DNA of 64,000 nt from Nocardia bhagyanarayanae (GTDB lineage Bacteria; Actinomycetota; Actinomycetes; Mycobacteriales; Mycobacteriaceae). The notes under the pieces were generated by a model, which was given only the letters and a program-made list of their open reading frames with translations, was not told the DNA's origin and searched no databases. Every line of letters starts with the position of its first letter. The stretch's first letter is position 1. This document shows positions 32,513 through 42,321 of this stretch, in pieces. Made by a program: the position numbers and the translations under genes. The stretch lies in NCBI RefSeq assembly GCF_006716565.1, contig NZ_VFPG01000001.1, forward strand, positions 2,232,001 through 2,296,000. Reading direction: 5' to 3'.

Positions 32513-32716
32513 ATGCCTGGAAAGGAAATCGACCGGATCCGGGCCCGCTCGGCCTGGGCCACGGTCAAGGAGAGTCCCGTGATCACCGCGATCGCGGTGG
32601 CGCCGTTCGTCGTCGCGCTAGGCGTCGTCTGGTGGCTGACAAACGGATTCGTCGCGTTCCTGCTACTGATCCTGCTCGGCGTCGGCGTCGTGGTGGGCGG
32701 CAAACTGCTGAAGTGA
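32513..32716 (+). CDS. Small hypothetical membrane protein
   Basis: 67 residues: a basic soluble N-terminus (MPGKEIDRIRARSAWATVKE) and two hydrophobic helices, VITAIAVAPFVVALGVVW and FVAFLLLILLGVGVVVGG. Function unknown. The ATG follows a weak GGTGG. It is tail to tail with the phosphatase gene. Confidence 0.6.
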   Translation: MPGKEIDRIRARSAWATVKESPVITAIAVAPFVVALGVVWWLTNGFVAFLLLILLGVGVVVGGKLLK

Positions 32717-32743
32717 CCGGCGGGAGCCCAGCGCCGGGATAGC

Positions 32744-33235
32744 TCAGCGGGGGATGTGGAAGCGCACGAGTTCGCCGGTGCCCGGGTCGATGTCGGCCCA
32801 CGGGCGGTCGAATTCGAGCACGGCCAGCGCCGAGGTCGGGAACTTCCTGCTCAGCTCGACGGCTTGATTCGAATTGCGGTTGGCCGCGAGTTCCCATGCC
32901 GTCCATGGCATTCCGGGCGCGTGGCCGATCAGCAGCAGGGTCTCGACGTCGTCGTCGCTGAGCTGGATCAGTTCGATGAGGGTCCGCGGCGACGCCTCGT
33001 AGATGCCGCGCTCGTAGACGACCGGGGCGGTGATGCCGGTGGCGGCCAGTGTTTCGCGGGTCCGGACGGCGGTCGAGCAGCGCACCGCGTCGATCGGCGG
33101 CTGGGTCTCGCGCAGCCAGTCGCCCGCCAGCCCGGCCTCCCGCTGTCCGCGCGGCGCGAGCGGACGCTCGTGATCGCCGACGCCGTCCGGGTAACTGGAC
33201 TTGCCGTGCCGCATCAGGATCAGAGTCCGAACCAT
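32744..33235 (-). CDS. SixA-type histidine phosphatase
   Basis: Histidine-phosphatase-superfamily protein of the SixA subgroup, 163 residues. The phosphorylatable active-site motif is LMRHGKSSYP (RHG at about 9-11), the second conserved histidine is LLIGHAPGMPW, and CSTAVRTRETLAATG is the family's Arg region. SixA in E. coli dephosphorylates a phosphotransferase or histidine kinase; here the target is unknown. ATG 33235 is chosen because the RHG motif then lies near the start as in the family. TACGGT, six bases before the ATG, could give a leaderless transcript. Confidence 0.88.
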   Translation of the reverse strand: MVRTLILMRHGKSSYPDGVGDHERPLAPRGQREAGLAGDWLRETQPPIDAVRCSTAVRTRETLAATGITAPVVYERGIYEASPRTLIELIQLSDDDVETLLLIGHAPGMPWTAWELAANRNSNQAVELSRKFPTSALAVLEFDRPWADIDPGTGELVRFHIPR

Positions 33236-33425
33236 GGCAATACCGTAAGCCTCCGCCTGTGACCGGGGTGTGATAGGCACGTAGGCAGTCCGAAGAGAGG
33301 CGTACGCCACTCTCGAGGCACACTGAAAGCGGCGTCACATATCGCTATCCGCTCGCTGTGACACCGCGGCCCACCGCAACCCAGGGTGGCACCAGCCCAC
33401 GTACATTTTCGAGGATCTGCACAAT

Positions 33426-35096
33426 ATGGCCTACGTAATCACGCAGCGTTGTTGCAACGACGCCAGCTGCGTCTCCGAGTGCCCGGTCGACTGCATTCGT
33501 CCCACGCCGGACCAGCCGGAGTTCGCGACGACCGAAATGCTCTACATCGACCCGGACACCTGCATCGACTGCGGCGCCTGTGTGGACGCGTGCCCGGTCG
33601 AGGCCATCTACGCCGAGGACGATCTGCCTGCCTCGCTCGCGCGGTTCCGCGACATCAACGCGGCCTACTTCGAGCGGCACCCGCTCGAATCCAACTTCGA
33701 CCCGATCGTGCCGCCGCAGCGGCCGCCCAAGGAACTCGGCACGCTACGCGTCGCCATCGTCGGCGCCGGGCCGGCGGCCTGCTACGCGGCCGACGAACTG
33801 TTGCGCCGCTGCGATGCCGAGGTCGAGATGTTCGATCGGCTGCCGACGCCGTGGGGTCTGGTGCGCGCGGGCGTCGCCCCCGACCACCCGGGAACCAAGA
33901 CGGTCTCGGGCATGTTCGAGTCCGCGTTCCGCCGCGAGACCCTGCAGTACTACCTGAATGTGGAGGTGGGCACGCACATCTCGCACGAGGAGCTGCTCGG
34001 GCACCACCACGCGGTGATCTACGCGGTCGGCGCGGCCAGCGATCGCCACATGAACATTCCCGGCGAGGACCTGCCCGGCAGCCACTCGGCCACCGAGTTC
34101 GTCGCCTGGTACAACGGCCACCCCGACTACGCCGACCGGCAGTTCGACCTGTCCGGCGAGCGCGCCGTGATCGTCGGCAACGGCAACGTCGCGCTGGACG
34201 TGGCGCGGGTGCTCACCGTCGACCCCGACGAACTCGCCAAGACCGACATCGCCGACCACGCGCTGGATGCCTTGCGCCGCAGCAACATCCGTGAGGTCGT
34301 CGTGCTCGGCAGGCGCGGCCCGCTGCAAGCGGCCTACACCTCCCCGGAGTTCCTCGCGCTCGCCCACCTGAAGGGCGTCGACGTGATCGTCGACGAGGCC
34401 GAACTCGAGCTCGACCCGAGCAGCAGCGCGCTGCTGGACGACCCGGACGCCGAGCCCTCGTTGCAGCTGAAGTACACCCTGGCCAAGGAGTACGCCGCGG
34501 GCCGCCGCGACCCCGCCAACAAGCGGATCGTCTTCCGCTACTTGGCCTCACCGACCGCGGTCACCGGCGCCGAGCGCGTCGACGGCATCGAGTTCGTGCG
34601 CAACGAACTGGTCGAGGAGGGCGGCCAGCTGGTCGCCCGCGCGACCGACCAGACCGATCGACTGGACGCCTCGCTGGTGCTGCGCTCCATCGGCTACCGC
34701 GGTGAGCCGGTCGCGGGTCTGCCGTTCGACGAGCGCCGCGCCGTGGTGCCCAACGAGCACGGCCGGGTGCTCGGCGAGGACGGCGTCCCGCTGCCCGGCG
34801 TGTACGTCAGCGGCTGGATCAAGCGCGGCCCGCGCGGGGTCATCGGCTCGAACCGCGTCGACTCCGAGGAGACCGTCGAGCAGCTCGTCGCCGACTTCAT
34901 CGCGGGCAAACTCGCTGTACCGCAGGGCGATCGAGGCGCGCTGAAGGCGCTGATCGCGCAGCGCCAAGCCGACCTCGTCGACCGCGCGGGCTGGAAGTCC
35001 ATCGATCAGGCGGAGAAGGCGGCGGGCAAGGCCGCGGGCCGTCCGCGGGTCAAGTTCACCACTCGCGAGGACCTGCTCAAGGCCGCTCGCGGTTAG
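33426..35096 (+). CDS. fprB: Ferredoxin-fused ferredoxin--NADP reductase (FprB-like)
   Basis: 556-residue fusion: an N-terminal ferredoxin domain (1-70) with CNDASCVSECPVDCI and CIDCGACVDACPVEAIY, suited to a 3Fe-4S plus a 4Fe-4S cluster. A FAD/NADP reductase domain of the adrenodoxin-reductase type follows: VAIVGAGPAACYAAD (FAD), LPTPWGLVRAGVAPDHPGTK, VIVGNGNVALDVARVL (NADP) and GWIKRGPRGVIGSNRVDS (FAD). It matches mycobacterial FprB, which transfers electrons from NADPH to ferredoxins or cytochromes P450. A GAGGA ribosome-binding site precedes the ATG. Confidence 0.94.
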   Translation: MAYVITQRCCNDASCVSECPVDCIRPTPDQPEFATTEMLYIDPDTCIDCGACVDACPVEAIYAEDDLPASLARFRDINAAYFERHPLESNFDPIVPPQRPPKELGTLRVAIVGAGPAACYAADELLRRCDAEVEMFDRLPTPWGLVRAGVAPDHPGTKTVSGMFESAFRRETLQYYLNVEVGTHISHEELLGHHHAVIYAVGAASDRHMNIPGEDLPGSHSATEFVAWYNGHPDYADRQFDLSGERAVIVGNGNVALDVARVLTVDPDELAKTDIADHALDALRRSNIREVVVLGRRGPLQAAYTSPEFLALAHLKGVDVIVDEAELELDPSSSALLDDPDAEPSLQLKYTLAKEYAAGRRDPANKRIVFRYLASPTAVTGAERVDGIEFVRNELVEEGGQLVARATDQTDRLDASLVLRSIGYRGEPVAGLPFDERRAVVPNEHGRVLGEDGVPLPGVYVSGWIKRGPRGVIGSNRVDSEETVEQLVADFIAGKLAVPQGDRGALKALIAQRQADLVDRAGWKSIDQAEKAAGKAAGRPRVKFTTREDLLKAARG

Positions 35097-35178
35097 GCGT
35101 GCCCGGCCTCCGCTCCGGGCCATGCGCGGGGCCGAGGACGGACTTCGTCCGACTGCGCCCATCGGGCAGGTCGGAAGC

Positions 35179-35214
35179 GCCGGTCGGGTTCTGGTGGACC
35201 CGACCGGCTTTTCC
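35179..35214 (+). terminator. Intrinsic terminator after fprB
   Basis: GCCGGTCGGGT (35179-35189) pairs with ACCCGACCGGC (35198-35208), followed by TTTTCC. It separates fprB from the convergent thioesterase gene. Confidence 0.8.
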
Positions 35215-35233
35215 GCGTTTCTCGAATCCGCGC

Positions 35234-36007
35234 TCAGCCGGGTAGCGGCATGATGCGCACGACGGTCGTGGTCGTCCCGCCGACCACGAACCACAGCCGC
35301 AGCACCGGCCTTCCGTTGCGGTCGCCCGGTTCGTAGCGGCTGCGCACGCTGATGTGCTGGCGCGCGAGCACCGGGGCGACGTACTCGATCACCGCGCGGT
35401 GCGGACCCGCGACCAGCTTCGGATAGTCCACCAGGAACTGCTCGACGGCCTGCCAATAGCAGGCGTTGTTCACGTGGTTGTACTGGTCGATGTCGGTGGC
35501 CCGCACCGGGAACGGTAGGTCGGTGTCCGATTCCGGGGGAGTCGAGTCGGTCAGATACGGCCGCCACCGCAGCCGGTGCTCGCTCGCGGTCCTCGCCAGG
35601 TAGGACAGGCCCTCGTCGCTGATCCGGGTCGGCCGGTTGGTCGACTCGTTGATGTTGATCCAGAAGCCCTCTGTCTCGATCAGCCCGCCGTTGTCGCTGG
35701 TGATCCGCACCCGCATGTTCGTCCACCTGGTCGACATGCTCGAACACCAGCGCAGCAGATGCACCTGGTCCGGCCAGACGATCGGGCGGATGACGTCGAT
35801 GACCGTGCGGCGCACGATCCAACTCGGATCAGACCGATGCAGGAAGGTGTGATGCAGCTCTTCCCAGGCGATATCCTGCAGGTATCTGGCGACGGCGTCG
35901 AACCTCAATCGGTCGTACGGATCCACATCGCCAGCCCGTACCGGCCACGCCGAGGCATAGCCCATGCCCTCCTGGCTCAGCGGGGCGAGTGGCTGATCGA
36001 GTGACAC
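35234..36007 (-). CDS. Acyl-ACP thioesterase
   Basis: Double-hotdog thioesterase of the FatA-like family (PF01643), 257 residues with GTG start preceded by GAGGAG. N-terminal hotdog: VRAGDVDPYDRLRFDAVARY; C-terminal hotdog: FPVRATDIDQYNHVNNACYW, with the catalytic Asn/His zone in the second. Such enzymes release fatty acids from acyl carrier protein or act on related thioesters. It stands alone after fprB; specificity cannot be inferred. Confidence 0.85.
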   Translation of the reverse strand: MSLDQPLAPLSQEGMGYASAWPVRAGDVDPYDRLRFDAVARYLQDIAWEELHHTFLHRSDPSWIVRRTVIDVIRPIVWPDQVHLLRWCSSMSTRWTNMRVRITSDNGGLIETEGFWININESTNRPTRISDEGLSYLARTASEHRLRWRPYLTDSTPPESDTDLPFPVRATDIDQYNHVNNACYWQAVEQFLVDYPKLVAGPHRAVIEYVAPVLARQHISVRSRYEPGDRNGRPVLRLWFVVGGTTTTVVRIMPLPG

Positions 36008-36199
36008 TGGTGCTCCTCGCGCTGCACGTTGTGCCGCGTCTTCTTGCGGTGCTGTTGTGAGACGACTTTACGGGGCGTACGTCACACCCTCGCGTCGAGC
36101 CGCCTGTACTCATTGGTATGCGAACCGGTGCACCGCACCCGGAATCGTCTTCCGGCCGGGTGGCGCGGCGAATCGTCCGAGCCGCGAACCAGCCGGTGA

Positions 36200-37342
36200 T
36201 CAGTAGCCGACGTACCCCTCTCCCCGGCTCATCGCGGCGATACCTGGAACGTTGCTGAGCGATCCGTAGCGCTCGATGGCGTAGCGCGTTCCGGCGATGA
36301 TGTTGTCGACCGGGTTCCAGATGTCGTCGTGGCCGGGCAGCTTGTAGGAGTTGAACGTCGGGTCGATGGTCTGCATCAGGCCCTTCGACGGGATGCCCGC
36401 CGCGGCGTTGCTGTCCCAGAGGTTGATCGCGTGCGGGTTTCCGCCCGATTCCTTGTCGATGATCATCGAGATGATCGCGGCGTCGCTGTCGCTGATGTCG
36501 TACCCCTTGGCGCGCAGCGCCTGGATCGCTTCCTGGATCCACTTCGCCTTGTCGCCGGTCGGCATCGGCCCGGTCGGTGCGCTCGAGGACGACGGACTGC
36601 CCGAATACGACGAATCGGACGACGAGCCGGAGTAGCTGTTGTTGCCGCCGGACATCACGTAGTTCGGCTTGCTCGGGCTTTGCGTCGAGGGCGGGGCGGT
36701 GGCGGCCGGGGCGGTGGTGGTCGACGGTGGCGGGACGAGGTTGGTGTCGGCGAGGCCGTCGTAGGCCGACTGGAGTTTGGTGATCGCGGTGTCGACCTTG
36801 CGCTGCGCCTCGGTGGCCACGTTCTCGGCGGTCTGCAGCGCGGTGGTGATCTGGGTTTCCCAGTTCGCGGCGTCGGCGCGGATGCGAAGGCGCAGGTCGT
36901 CGGCCGCCTGGCCGGTGAGGTCGCGGAGCAGTTCGTCGGTGCGCGCGGTGGCGTCGACGGTTCCGTTGTCGTTCACCGTGAAGCCGGTGATCAGGCCCAT
37001 GCCCGCGCCGGGGACCGGGCCCGCGCTCGCCGCCTGATCGCGCAGCCGCAGCACGTTGGACTTGGCTTCGTTCAGGTTGCCGACCTCGGCCTCGAAGGCG
37101 GTGGCGAGTTCGAGCAGGGCGGCGCTCACCGCGCCGGAGCGGCTCTTCTCGGTGTCCATCCGCTGGTTGGCGGCGTCGGCTGCCGCGCCGGACCACACCT
37201 TGTCGGTGCCGAGCCTGGCGGTGTCGTCGGAGCCCTTGCGCACCGCCGCGTCGAGTTGCTCGGAGAGCTTGCGGGCGTTCGCTCCCGCGGTGCCGACCTG
37301 GTCGGGCTGCCAGGCGGAGACGTTCGCGATGGTGAGCGTCAT
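36200..37342 (-). CDS. Type VII-type N-domain plus lytic transglycosylase (SLT) protein
   Basis: 380-residue cell-wall hydrolase. The N-terminal 200 residues are helical with an ESX-like pattern (ANVSAWQPDQVGTAGANARK, LGTDKVWSGAAADAANQR), a disordered Pro/Thr/Ser linker follows, and the C-terminal SLT domain is about 262-380. The SLT catalytic Glu lies in IIDKESGGNPHA (about E298), with GLMQTIDPTF and IAGTRYAIERYG. ATG 37342 is chosen because it overlaps the preceding gene's stop and the start of the ESX-like region. It is coupled to an EspC-type gene, suggesting secretion through a type VII system and peptidoglycan cleavage. No signal peptide is seen. Confidence 0.85.
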   Translation of the reverse strand: MTLTIANVSAWQPDQVGTAGANARKLSEQLDAAVRKGSDDTARLGTDKVWSGAAADAANQRMDTEKSRSGAVSAALLELATAFEAEVGNLNEAKSNVLRLRDQAASAGPVPGAGMGLITGFTVNDNGTVDATARTDELLRDLTGQAADDLRLRIRADAANWETQITTALQTAENVATEAQRKVDTAITKLQSAYDGLADTNLVPPPSTTTAPAATAPPSTQSPSKPNYVMSGGNNSYSGSSSDSSYSGSPSSSSAPTGPMPTGDKAKWIQEAIQALRAKGYDISDSDAAIISMIIDKESGGNPHAINLWDSNAAAGIPSKGLMQTIDPTFNSYKLPGHDDIWNPVDNIIAGTRYAIERYGSLSNVPGIAAMSRGEGYVGY

Positions 37343-37665
37343 GGCAGCTCGAGTGCGATGGTGCGGAGGCGGGCCGCGAAGTCGTCCTCGGCGACCTCGT
37401 AGGCGCCCGCCGCGGTGCGGGTGCTCTGGGCGACCTTGTCCAGCCGGTCGGCGATGCGGTGCAGGCACTGGTTGGTCAGGTCGGTCGCGCGACCCGCGGA
37501 GTTGCCGAAGGGCGTGCCTTGCAGGGCCGAGACGGCGGGGTTGAACCCGTTGCCTATGTTGAGCCCGCGAATCAGCCCGGCTTCGGCGCCCAGATTGTTC
37601 GCGAACGTCTGTAGCGCTTGCGGATTCACCTGTAGCTGTGCCGCGGGCTGTGCTCCGTCTACCAT
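37339..37665 (-). CDS. EspC-family type VII secretion-associated protein
   Basis: 108-residue protein similar to EspC (PF10824): VNPQALQTFANNLGAEAGLI in the first helix and RIADRLDKVAQSTRTAAGAY EVAEDDFAARLR in the second, which form a helical hairpin. No signal peptide. ATG 37665 is chosen for AAGGGGG just ahead. It overlaps the transglycosylase by 4 bases, so the two are made together, as typical for co-secreted partners. No ESX machinery gene lies nearby, so any secretion would use a system elsewhere. Confidence 0.8.
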   Translation of the reverse strand: MVDGAQPAAQLQVNPQALQTFANNLGAEAGLIRGLNIGNGFNPAVSALQGTPFGNSAGRATDLTNQCLHRIADRLDKVAQSTRTAAGAYEVAEDDFAARLRTIALELP

Positions 37666-37731
37666 GAGAAACCCCCTTCTCCCCGACCTGAAAGTCGCGG
37701 CCAGCATAGCGTTATGTTGGTCACGGTGTCA

Positions 37732-37754
37732 TCGACGACGACCGATGTCGTCGA
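37732..37754. promoter_or_regulatory. Inverted repeat before the quinone oxidoreductase gene
   Basis: TCGACGAC (37732-37739) and GTCGTCGA (37747-37754) with a 7-base spacer, between the divergent EspC-type gene and the quinone oxidoreductase gene. It may be an operator or hairpin; I could not assign a regulator. Confidence 0.35.
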
Positions 37755-37775
37755 ATCGGACAGAGAGGTCGGCAC

Positions 37776-38750
37776 ATGCGCGCAGCCCAGGTCAGCAAGC
37801 TGGAAGGACCGGAAGCGGTCGAGGTCGTCGAGATTCCCGAGCCCGCTTCGTATCCGGGCGGTGTGGTGATCGACGTGCACGCCGCGGGCGTCGCGTTTCC
37901 CGATGTGCTGATGACGCGCGGGCTGTACCAGATGAAGCCGGAACTGCCGTTCGTCGTCGGCGGCGAGGTCGCGGGCGTGGTGCGGGAAGCGCCCGCCGAC
38001 GCGCACGTGCGGGCCGGTGACCGGGTGGTCGCGCTGACGCTGCTCGGCAACGCCATGGCCGAGGTCGCGGTGGCGCCCGCGCAGATGGTGTTCAAGCTGC
38101 CGGACAACATCTCCCTGGAAGCGGGCGCGGGCATCCTGTTCAACGATCTGACGGTGCACTTCTGCCTGCGCAACCGCGGCAGGCTGGCCGAAGGCGAGAC
38201 CGTGCTCGTGCACGGCGCGGCGGGCGGCATCGGCACCTCGACGCTGCGCATGGCCGCGGCGCTCGGCGCGGGCCGGGTGATCGCGGTGGTGAGCACGCCG
38301 GAGAAGGCCGAGGTGGCCAAGGCCAACGGCGCCACCGACGTGGTACTCACCGACGGCTGGCTCGCCGCGGTGAAGGAGCTGACCGGCGGTCGCGGCGTCG
38401 ACATCGTGCTCGACCCGGTGGGCGGCGACCGCTTCACCGACAGCATCCGTTCGCTGGCCTCGGCCGGTCGGCTGCTGGTCGTCGGCTTCACCGCGGGTGA
38501 GATCCCGACGGTGAAGGTGAACCGCCTGCTGCTCAAGAACGTCGAGGTGACCGGCGCGGCGTGGGGCGAATGGGTCATGACGCACCCGGGCTACCTGGCC
38601 GAACAGTGGGCCGAGGTGGAGCCGCTGCTGGCCTCCGGCAAGATCGCGCCGCCGCAGCCGGTGCTCTACCCGCTGGAACGCGCCGCCGAAGCCGTAGCCT
38701 CGCTGGACAACCGCACCGCCACCGGCAAGGTCGTCGTCACTCTGCGCTGA
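37776..38750 (+). CDS. NADPH:quinone oxidoreductase-type MDR protein
   Basis: Zinc-free medium-chain dehydrogenase/reductase, 324 residues. N-terminal GroES-like domain with VDVHAAGVAFPDVLMTRG and the NADPH-binding domain with VLVHGAAGGIGTSTLRMAAA (Rossmann GxxGxG). The C-terminal part has VGFTAGEIPTVKVNRLLLKN. The zinc Cys/His ligands are absent, as expected for quinone reductases. The neighbours do not define its substrate. GAGAGG precedes the ATG. Confidence 0.9.
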   Translation: MRAAQVSKLEGPEAVEVVEIPEPASYPGGVVIDVHAAGVAFPDVLMTRGLYQMKPELPFVVGGEVAGVVREAPADAHVRAGDRVVALTLLGNAMAEVAVAPAQMVFKLPDNISLEAGAGILFNDLTVHFCLRNRGRLAEGETVLVHGAAGGIGTSTLRMAAALGAGRVIAVVSTPEKAEVAKANGATDVVLTDGWLAAVKELTGGRGVDIVLDPVGGDRFTDSIRSLASAGRLLVVGFTAGEIPTVKVNRLLLKNVEVTGAAWGEWVMTHPGYLAEQWAEVEPLLASGKIAPPQPVLYPLERAAEAVASLDNRTATGKVVVTLR

Positions 38751-38765
38751 TCGCCGCTTCGCGCC

Positions 38766-39878
38766 ATGACGCTTTCCCACCGGGTATTGAACCGGACCTT
38801 GTTGCAGCGCCAGCACCTGCTGGAGCGATCGTCGCTGACGGTGGCGCAGATGTGCGATCACCTGGTCGGTTTGCAGGCCCAGGATGTGCCGCCGCCGTTC
38901 GTCGGATTGTGGAGCCGCCTCGCGGATTTCGATCCCGAGGTGGTCTCGGCGGGGCTGGAGGACCGTTCGCTGGTCCGAATCACTTTGATGCGCGGCACCA
39001 TTCACCTGGTGACGCCGCCCGACGCGCTGCGCATCGCGCCGCACATCCAGCCGGAGTTGGAGAAGGTCCCGTTCCGCAAGGGTTTCAACTACGGCGCGAT
39101 GGTCGGCTTGGATCCGGACGAGGTGCGAGCCCGCGGCGAGGAGGCGCTCGGCGACGAGCCGATGCCCGCCGCCGAGCTGCGGGCCCGCGCCGCCGAGTTC
39201 TATCCGGACCGCGATCCCGGCGCGGTGGTGCAGACCTGGCTGTATCAGCTGCCGGTCTTGCAGACGCCGCCGCGCGGCAAGTGGAAGGACAGCAGCCGTC
39301 CGGTGTGGTCGCGGGTGGAGCCGTGGCTGGGCGCGCCGCTCGATCCCGGCTACCCGCTCGCGGAACTGCTGGTCCGGTATCTGCGCGCGTTCGGTCCCGC
39401 GACGACCATGGACATGCAGGCTTGGTCCAAGCTGACCGGGTTGAAGAAGGCCGTCGATGCGCTCGGCGACCGGCTGCGCACCTACACCGACAAGCGCGGC
39501 CGCACCCTCTACGACCTCGCCGACTGCGAACTGGCCGACCCGGATCTGCCCGCGCCGGTCCGGCTGCTCGGCTGGTACGACAATGCCGTTCTCTCGCACC
39601 AGGATCGGAGCCGGATCGTGCCGAACGGCGCGCCACCGACCCTGCGCGCCTATGCGGCCGCGGTGTCTCCGGTGCTGATCGACGGTTTCGTCGCGGGTGT
39701 GTACAAGATCTTCCCGCAGTCCGGGGTCGCGCGGTTGCGGGTCAGCCCGAGCCGCGCGTGGTCGGCCGCCGAGCGAACCGAGGTCGAGGCGGAAGCGCTT
39801 GCGCTGCTTGCCTTCCTGGAGGACGACAAACGGCCGAGCGTGGAGATTCTCGAGGTCGGCGCGGATCTGCGGCCGTAA
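38766..39878 (+). CDS. AlkZ-type DNA glycosylase (winged-helix DNA-binding, HTH_42)
   Basis: 370-residue protein of the HTH_42/AlkZ family (PF06224). The QxQ catalytic motif is present at Q37-A38-Q39 (LVGLQAQDV), the same position as in Streptomyces AlkZ, and WSRLADFDPEVVSAGLEDRS and RGTIHLVTPPDAL follow. Members unhook DNA crosslinks or bulky adducts made by natural products, often in self-resistance. Here it sits behind a quinone oxidoreductase gene with a 15-base gap, so it may be a general housekeeping member (AlkZ-like) rather than cluster-linked. Confidence 0.85.
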   Translation: MTLSHRVLNRTLLQRQHLLERSSLTVAQMCDHLVGLQAQDVPPPFVGLWSRLADFDPEVVSAGLEDRSLVRITLMRGTIHLVTPPDALRIAPHIQPELEKVPFRKGFNYGAMVGLDPDEVRARGEEALGDEPMPAAELRARAAEFYPDRDPGAVVQTWLYQLPVLQTPPRGKWKDSSRPVWSRVEPWLGAPLDPGYPLAELLVRYLRAFGPATTMDMQAWSKLTGLKKAVDALGDRLRTYTDKRGRTLYDLADCELADPDLPAPVRLLGWYDNAVLSHQDRSRIVPNGAPPTLRAYAAAVSPVLIDGFVAGVYKIFPQSGVARLRVSPSRAWSAAERTEVEAEALALLAFLEDDKRPSVEILEVGADLRP

Positions 39879-39879
39879 G

Positions 39880-40404
39880 TCAGCGCTCGTGGGAGTCGCG
39901 GTAGGCGGGGGCCTTGCTGCTTCCGGTCGGCGTCAGCGTGCGCAGCAGCGGCAGCGTCCGGCGCGGCACCACCGTCGACAGCACGATGACGCTGTGCGAT
40001 CGGTCCACCGAACTGGTCCGGTCGATGCTGAGCAGCACCGATTGCAGCCCGGCGTGCGAGTCGGCGCCGATGCGGCACAGCACATCACCCGATCCGGTCG
40101 TCGCGTACGCCTCCAGCACGCCGGGGATGGCGTCGAGTTCGGCGGCGACCGTGTCGAGCGCGCCCTGGGCGATCTCCAGCGTGACGAAGGCCTGCACGTC
40201 GAAACCCGCTGCGGTGACGTCGATCTGCGGGTCGTAGGAGGCGATCACGCCCGCCTCCTCCATCCGCCCGATGCGCGACTGCACCGTGGCCCGCGCCACC
40301 CGGGTGCGCCGGGACAGCTCCAGGATTCCGGCCTTCTGGTGCTCGTGCATCGCGGTCAGGATGGCGAGGTCGAGTTCGTCCAGCTTCGCCGGGGTGCGTG
40401 ACAT
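39880..40404 (-). CDS. Lrp/AsnC-family transcriptional regulator
   Basis: 174-residue regulator with N-terminal helix-turn-helix LSRRTRVARATVQSRIGRME (about 30-49) and a RAM ligand-binding domain (about 70-150; VQAFVTLEIAQGALDTVAAE). ATG 40404 is chosen because AGGAGG lies just upstream and family length then fits. It is divergent from hppD. Regulators of this family next to hppD usually respond to aromatic amino acids and control tyrosine catabolism. Confidence 0.9.
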   Translation of the reverse strand: MSRTPAKLDELDLAILTAMHEHQKAGILELSRRTRVARATVQSRIGRMEEAGVIASYDPQIDVTAAGFDVQAFVTLEIAQGALDTVAAELDAIPGVLEAYATTGSGDVLCRIGADSHAGLQSVLLSIDRTSSVDRSHSVIVLSTVVPRRTLPLLRTLTPTGSSKAPAYRDSHER

Positions 40405-40521
40405 GGCGACCTCCTGTGGGGGCGCGGGCGGGGCAGCGTGGCTCACCGATTCGTACTATTCAAATTGTCCAGCATTCCGCAGGGTCTGCTAGCCGAATCC
40501 GCCACTGTGTCTACAGAAATT

Positions 40522-40544
40522 CCGAGCGGTTGCCTACCGCTCGG
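40522..40544. promoter_or_regulatory. Inverted repeat in the lrp-hppD divergent region
   Basis: CCGAGCGG (40522-40529) and CCGCTCGG (40537-40544), spacer of seven. It lies 22 bases before the hppD ATG. Candidate Lrp operator; it might also form an mRNA hairpin in the hppD leader. Confidence 0.45.
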
Positions 40545-40562
40545 CGGCGGAGATTTCCTTGA

Positions 40563-41744
<1,182 letters not shown>

Positions 41745-41783
41745 CCCGGAGGTCGCGCCCGCCGAACAAGTAGAGTTCGAATC

Positions 41784-42311
41784 ATGCGGATCGCGTCGGC
41801 GCTCATCACTTGTCTCGCCCTGACATTGACGCTGTCGGCGTGCGGCTCGGACGACGATTCCGGGTCCTCGAACACCCCGCTGCGCCCGCCGCCCAAGGTC
41901 GCGACGCTCGGTCCGTTCGTCGGCGAATGCGGGCACGTCACCGACGACGAGGTCCGTGAGCTGGCCGGGCTCGGCCAGCTCTCGACGGTGTTCAAGAACT
42001 CGGTCGGCTGCAACTACCAGTCCGCCGGATTGTCCTCGCCCAGCGTCACCTTCGCGTCCTACCGCGGCAGCCCGATCGACCGGGAGAAGGCGTGGGTGGC
42101 GAGCGTCGGCCGCGAGCCGGACAAGATCGAGGTGGGCGGCAGGCCGGGATTCCAGGCGCTGGATCCCAGCGGCACCGTCTGCGATCTCGCCGTGCAACTC
42201 GACGACGACTTCTTCGAATGGTCGATGTCGTACGGGGCGTTCGCGGCCGCCGGTAATCCGTGCGAGAAGACGCGCAAGCTGGCCGAGCTCACCGTGCAGC
42301 GGCTGAAGTGA
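41784..42311 (+). CDS. DUF3558 lipoprotein (first)
   Basis: 175-residue lipoprotein of the DUF3558 family common in Nocardia and mycobacteria. The signal peptide ends in the lipobox LSAC (lipidated C20), followed by a Ser/Asp-rich linker. The domain has the paired cysteines GECGHVTDDEVREL and VGCNYQS, plus GTVCDLAVQL and GNPCEKTRKLAEL near the end. Function is unknown; surface-exposed. It is followed 10 bases later by a paralogue, so the pair arose by tandem duplication. Confidence 0.85.
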   Translation: MRIASALITCLALTLTLSACGSDDDSGSSNTPLRPPPKVATLGPFVGECGHVTDDEVRELAGLGQLSTVFKNSVGCNYQSAGLSSPSVTFASYRGSPIDREKAWVASVGREPDKIEVGGRPGFQALDPSGTVCDLAVQLDDDFFEWSMSYGAFAAAGNPCEKTRKLAELTVQRLK

Positions 42312-42321
42312 GGGGACGGGC

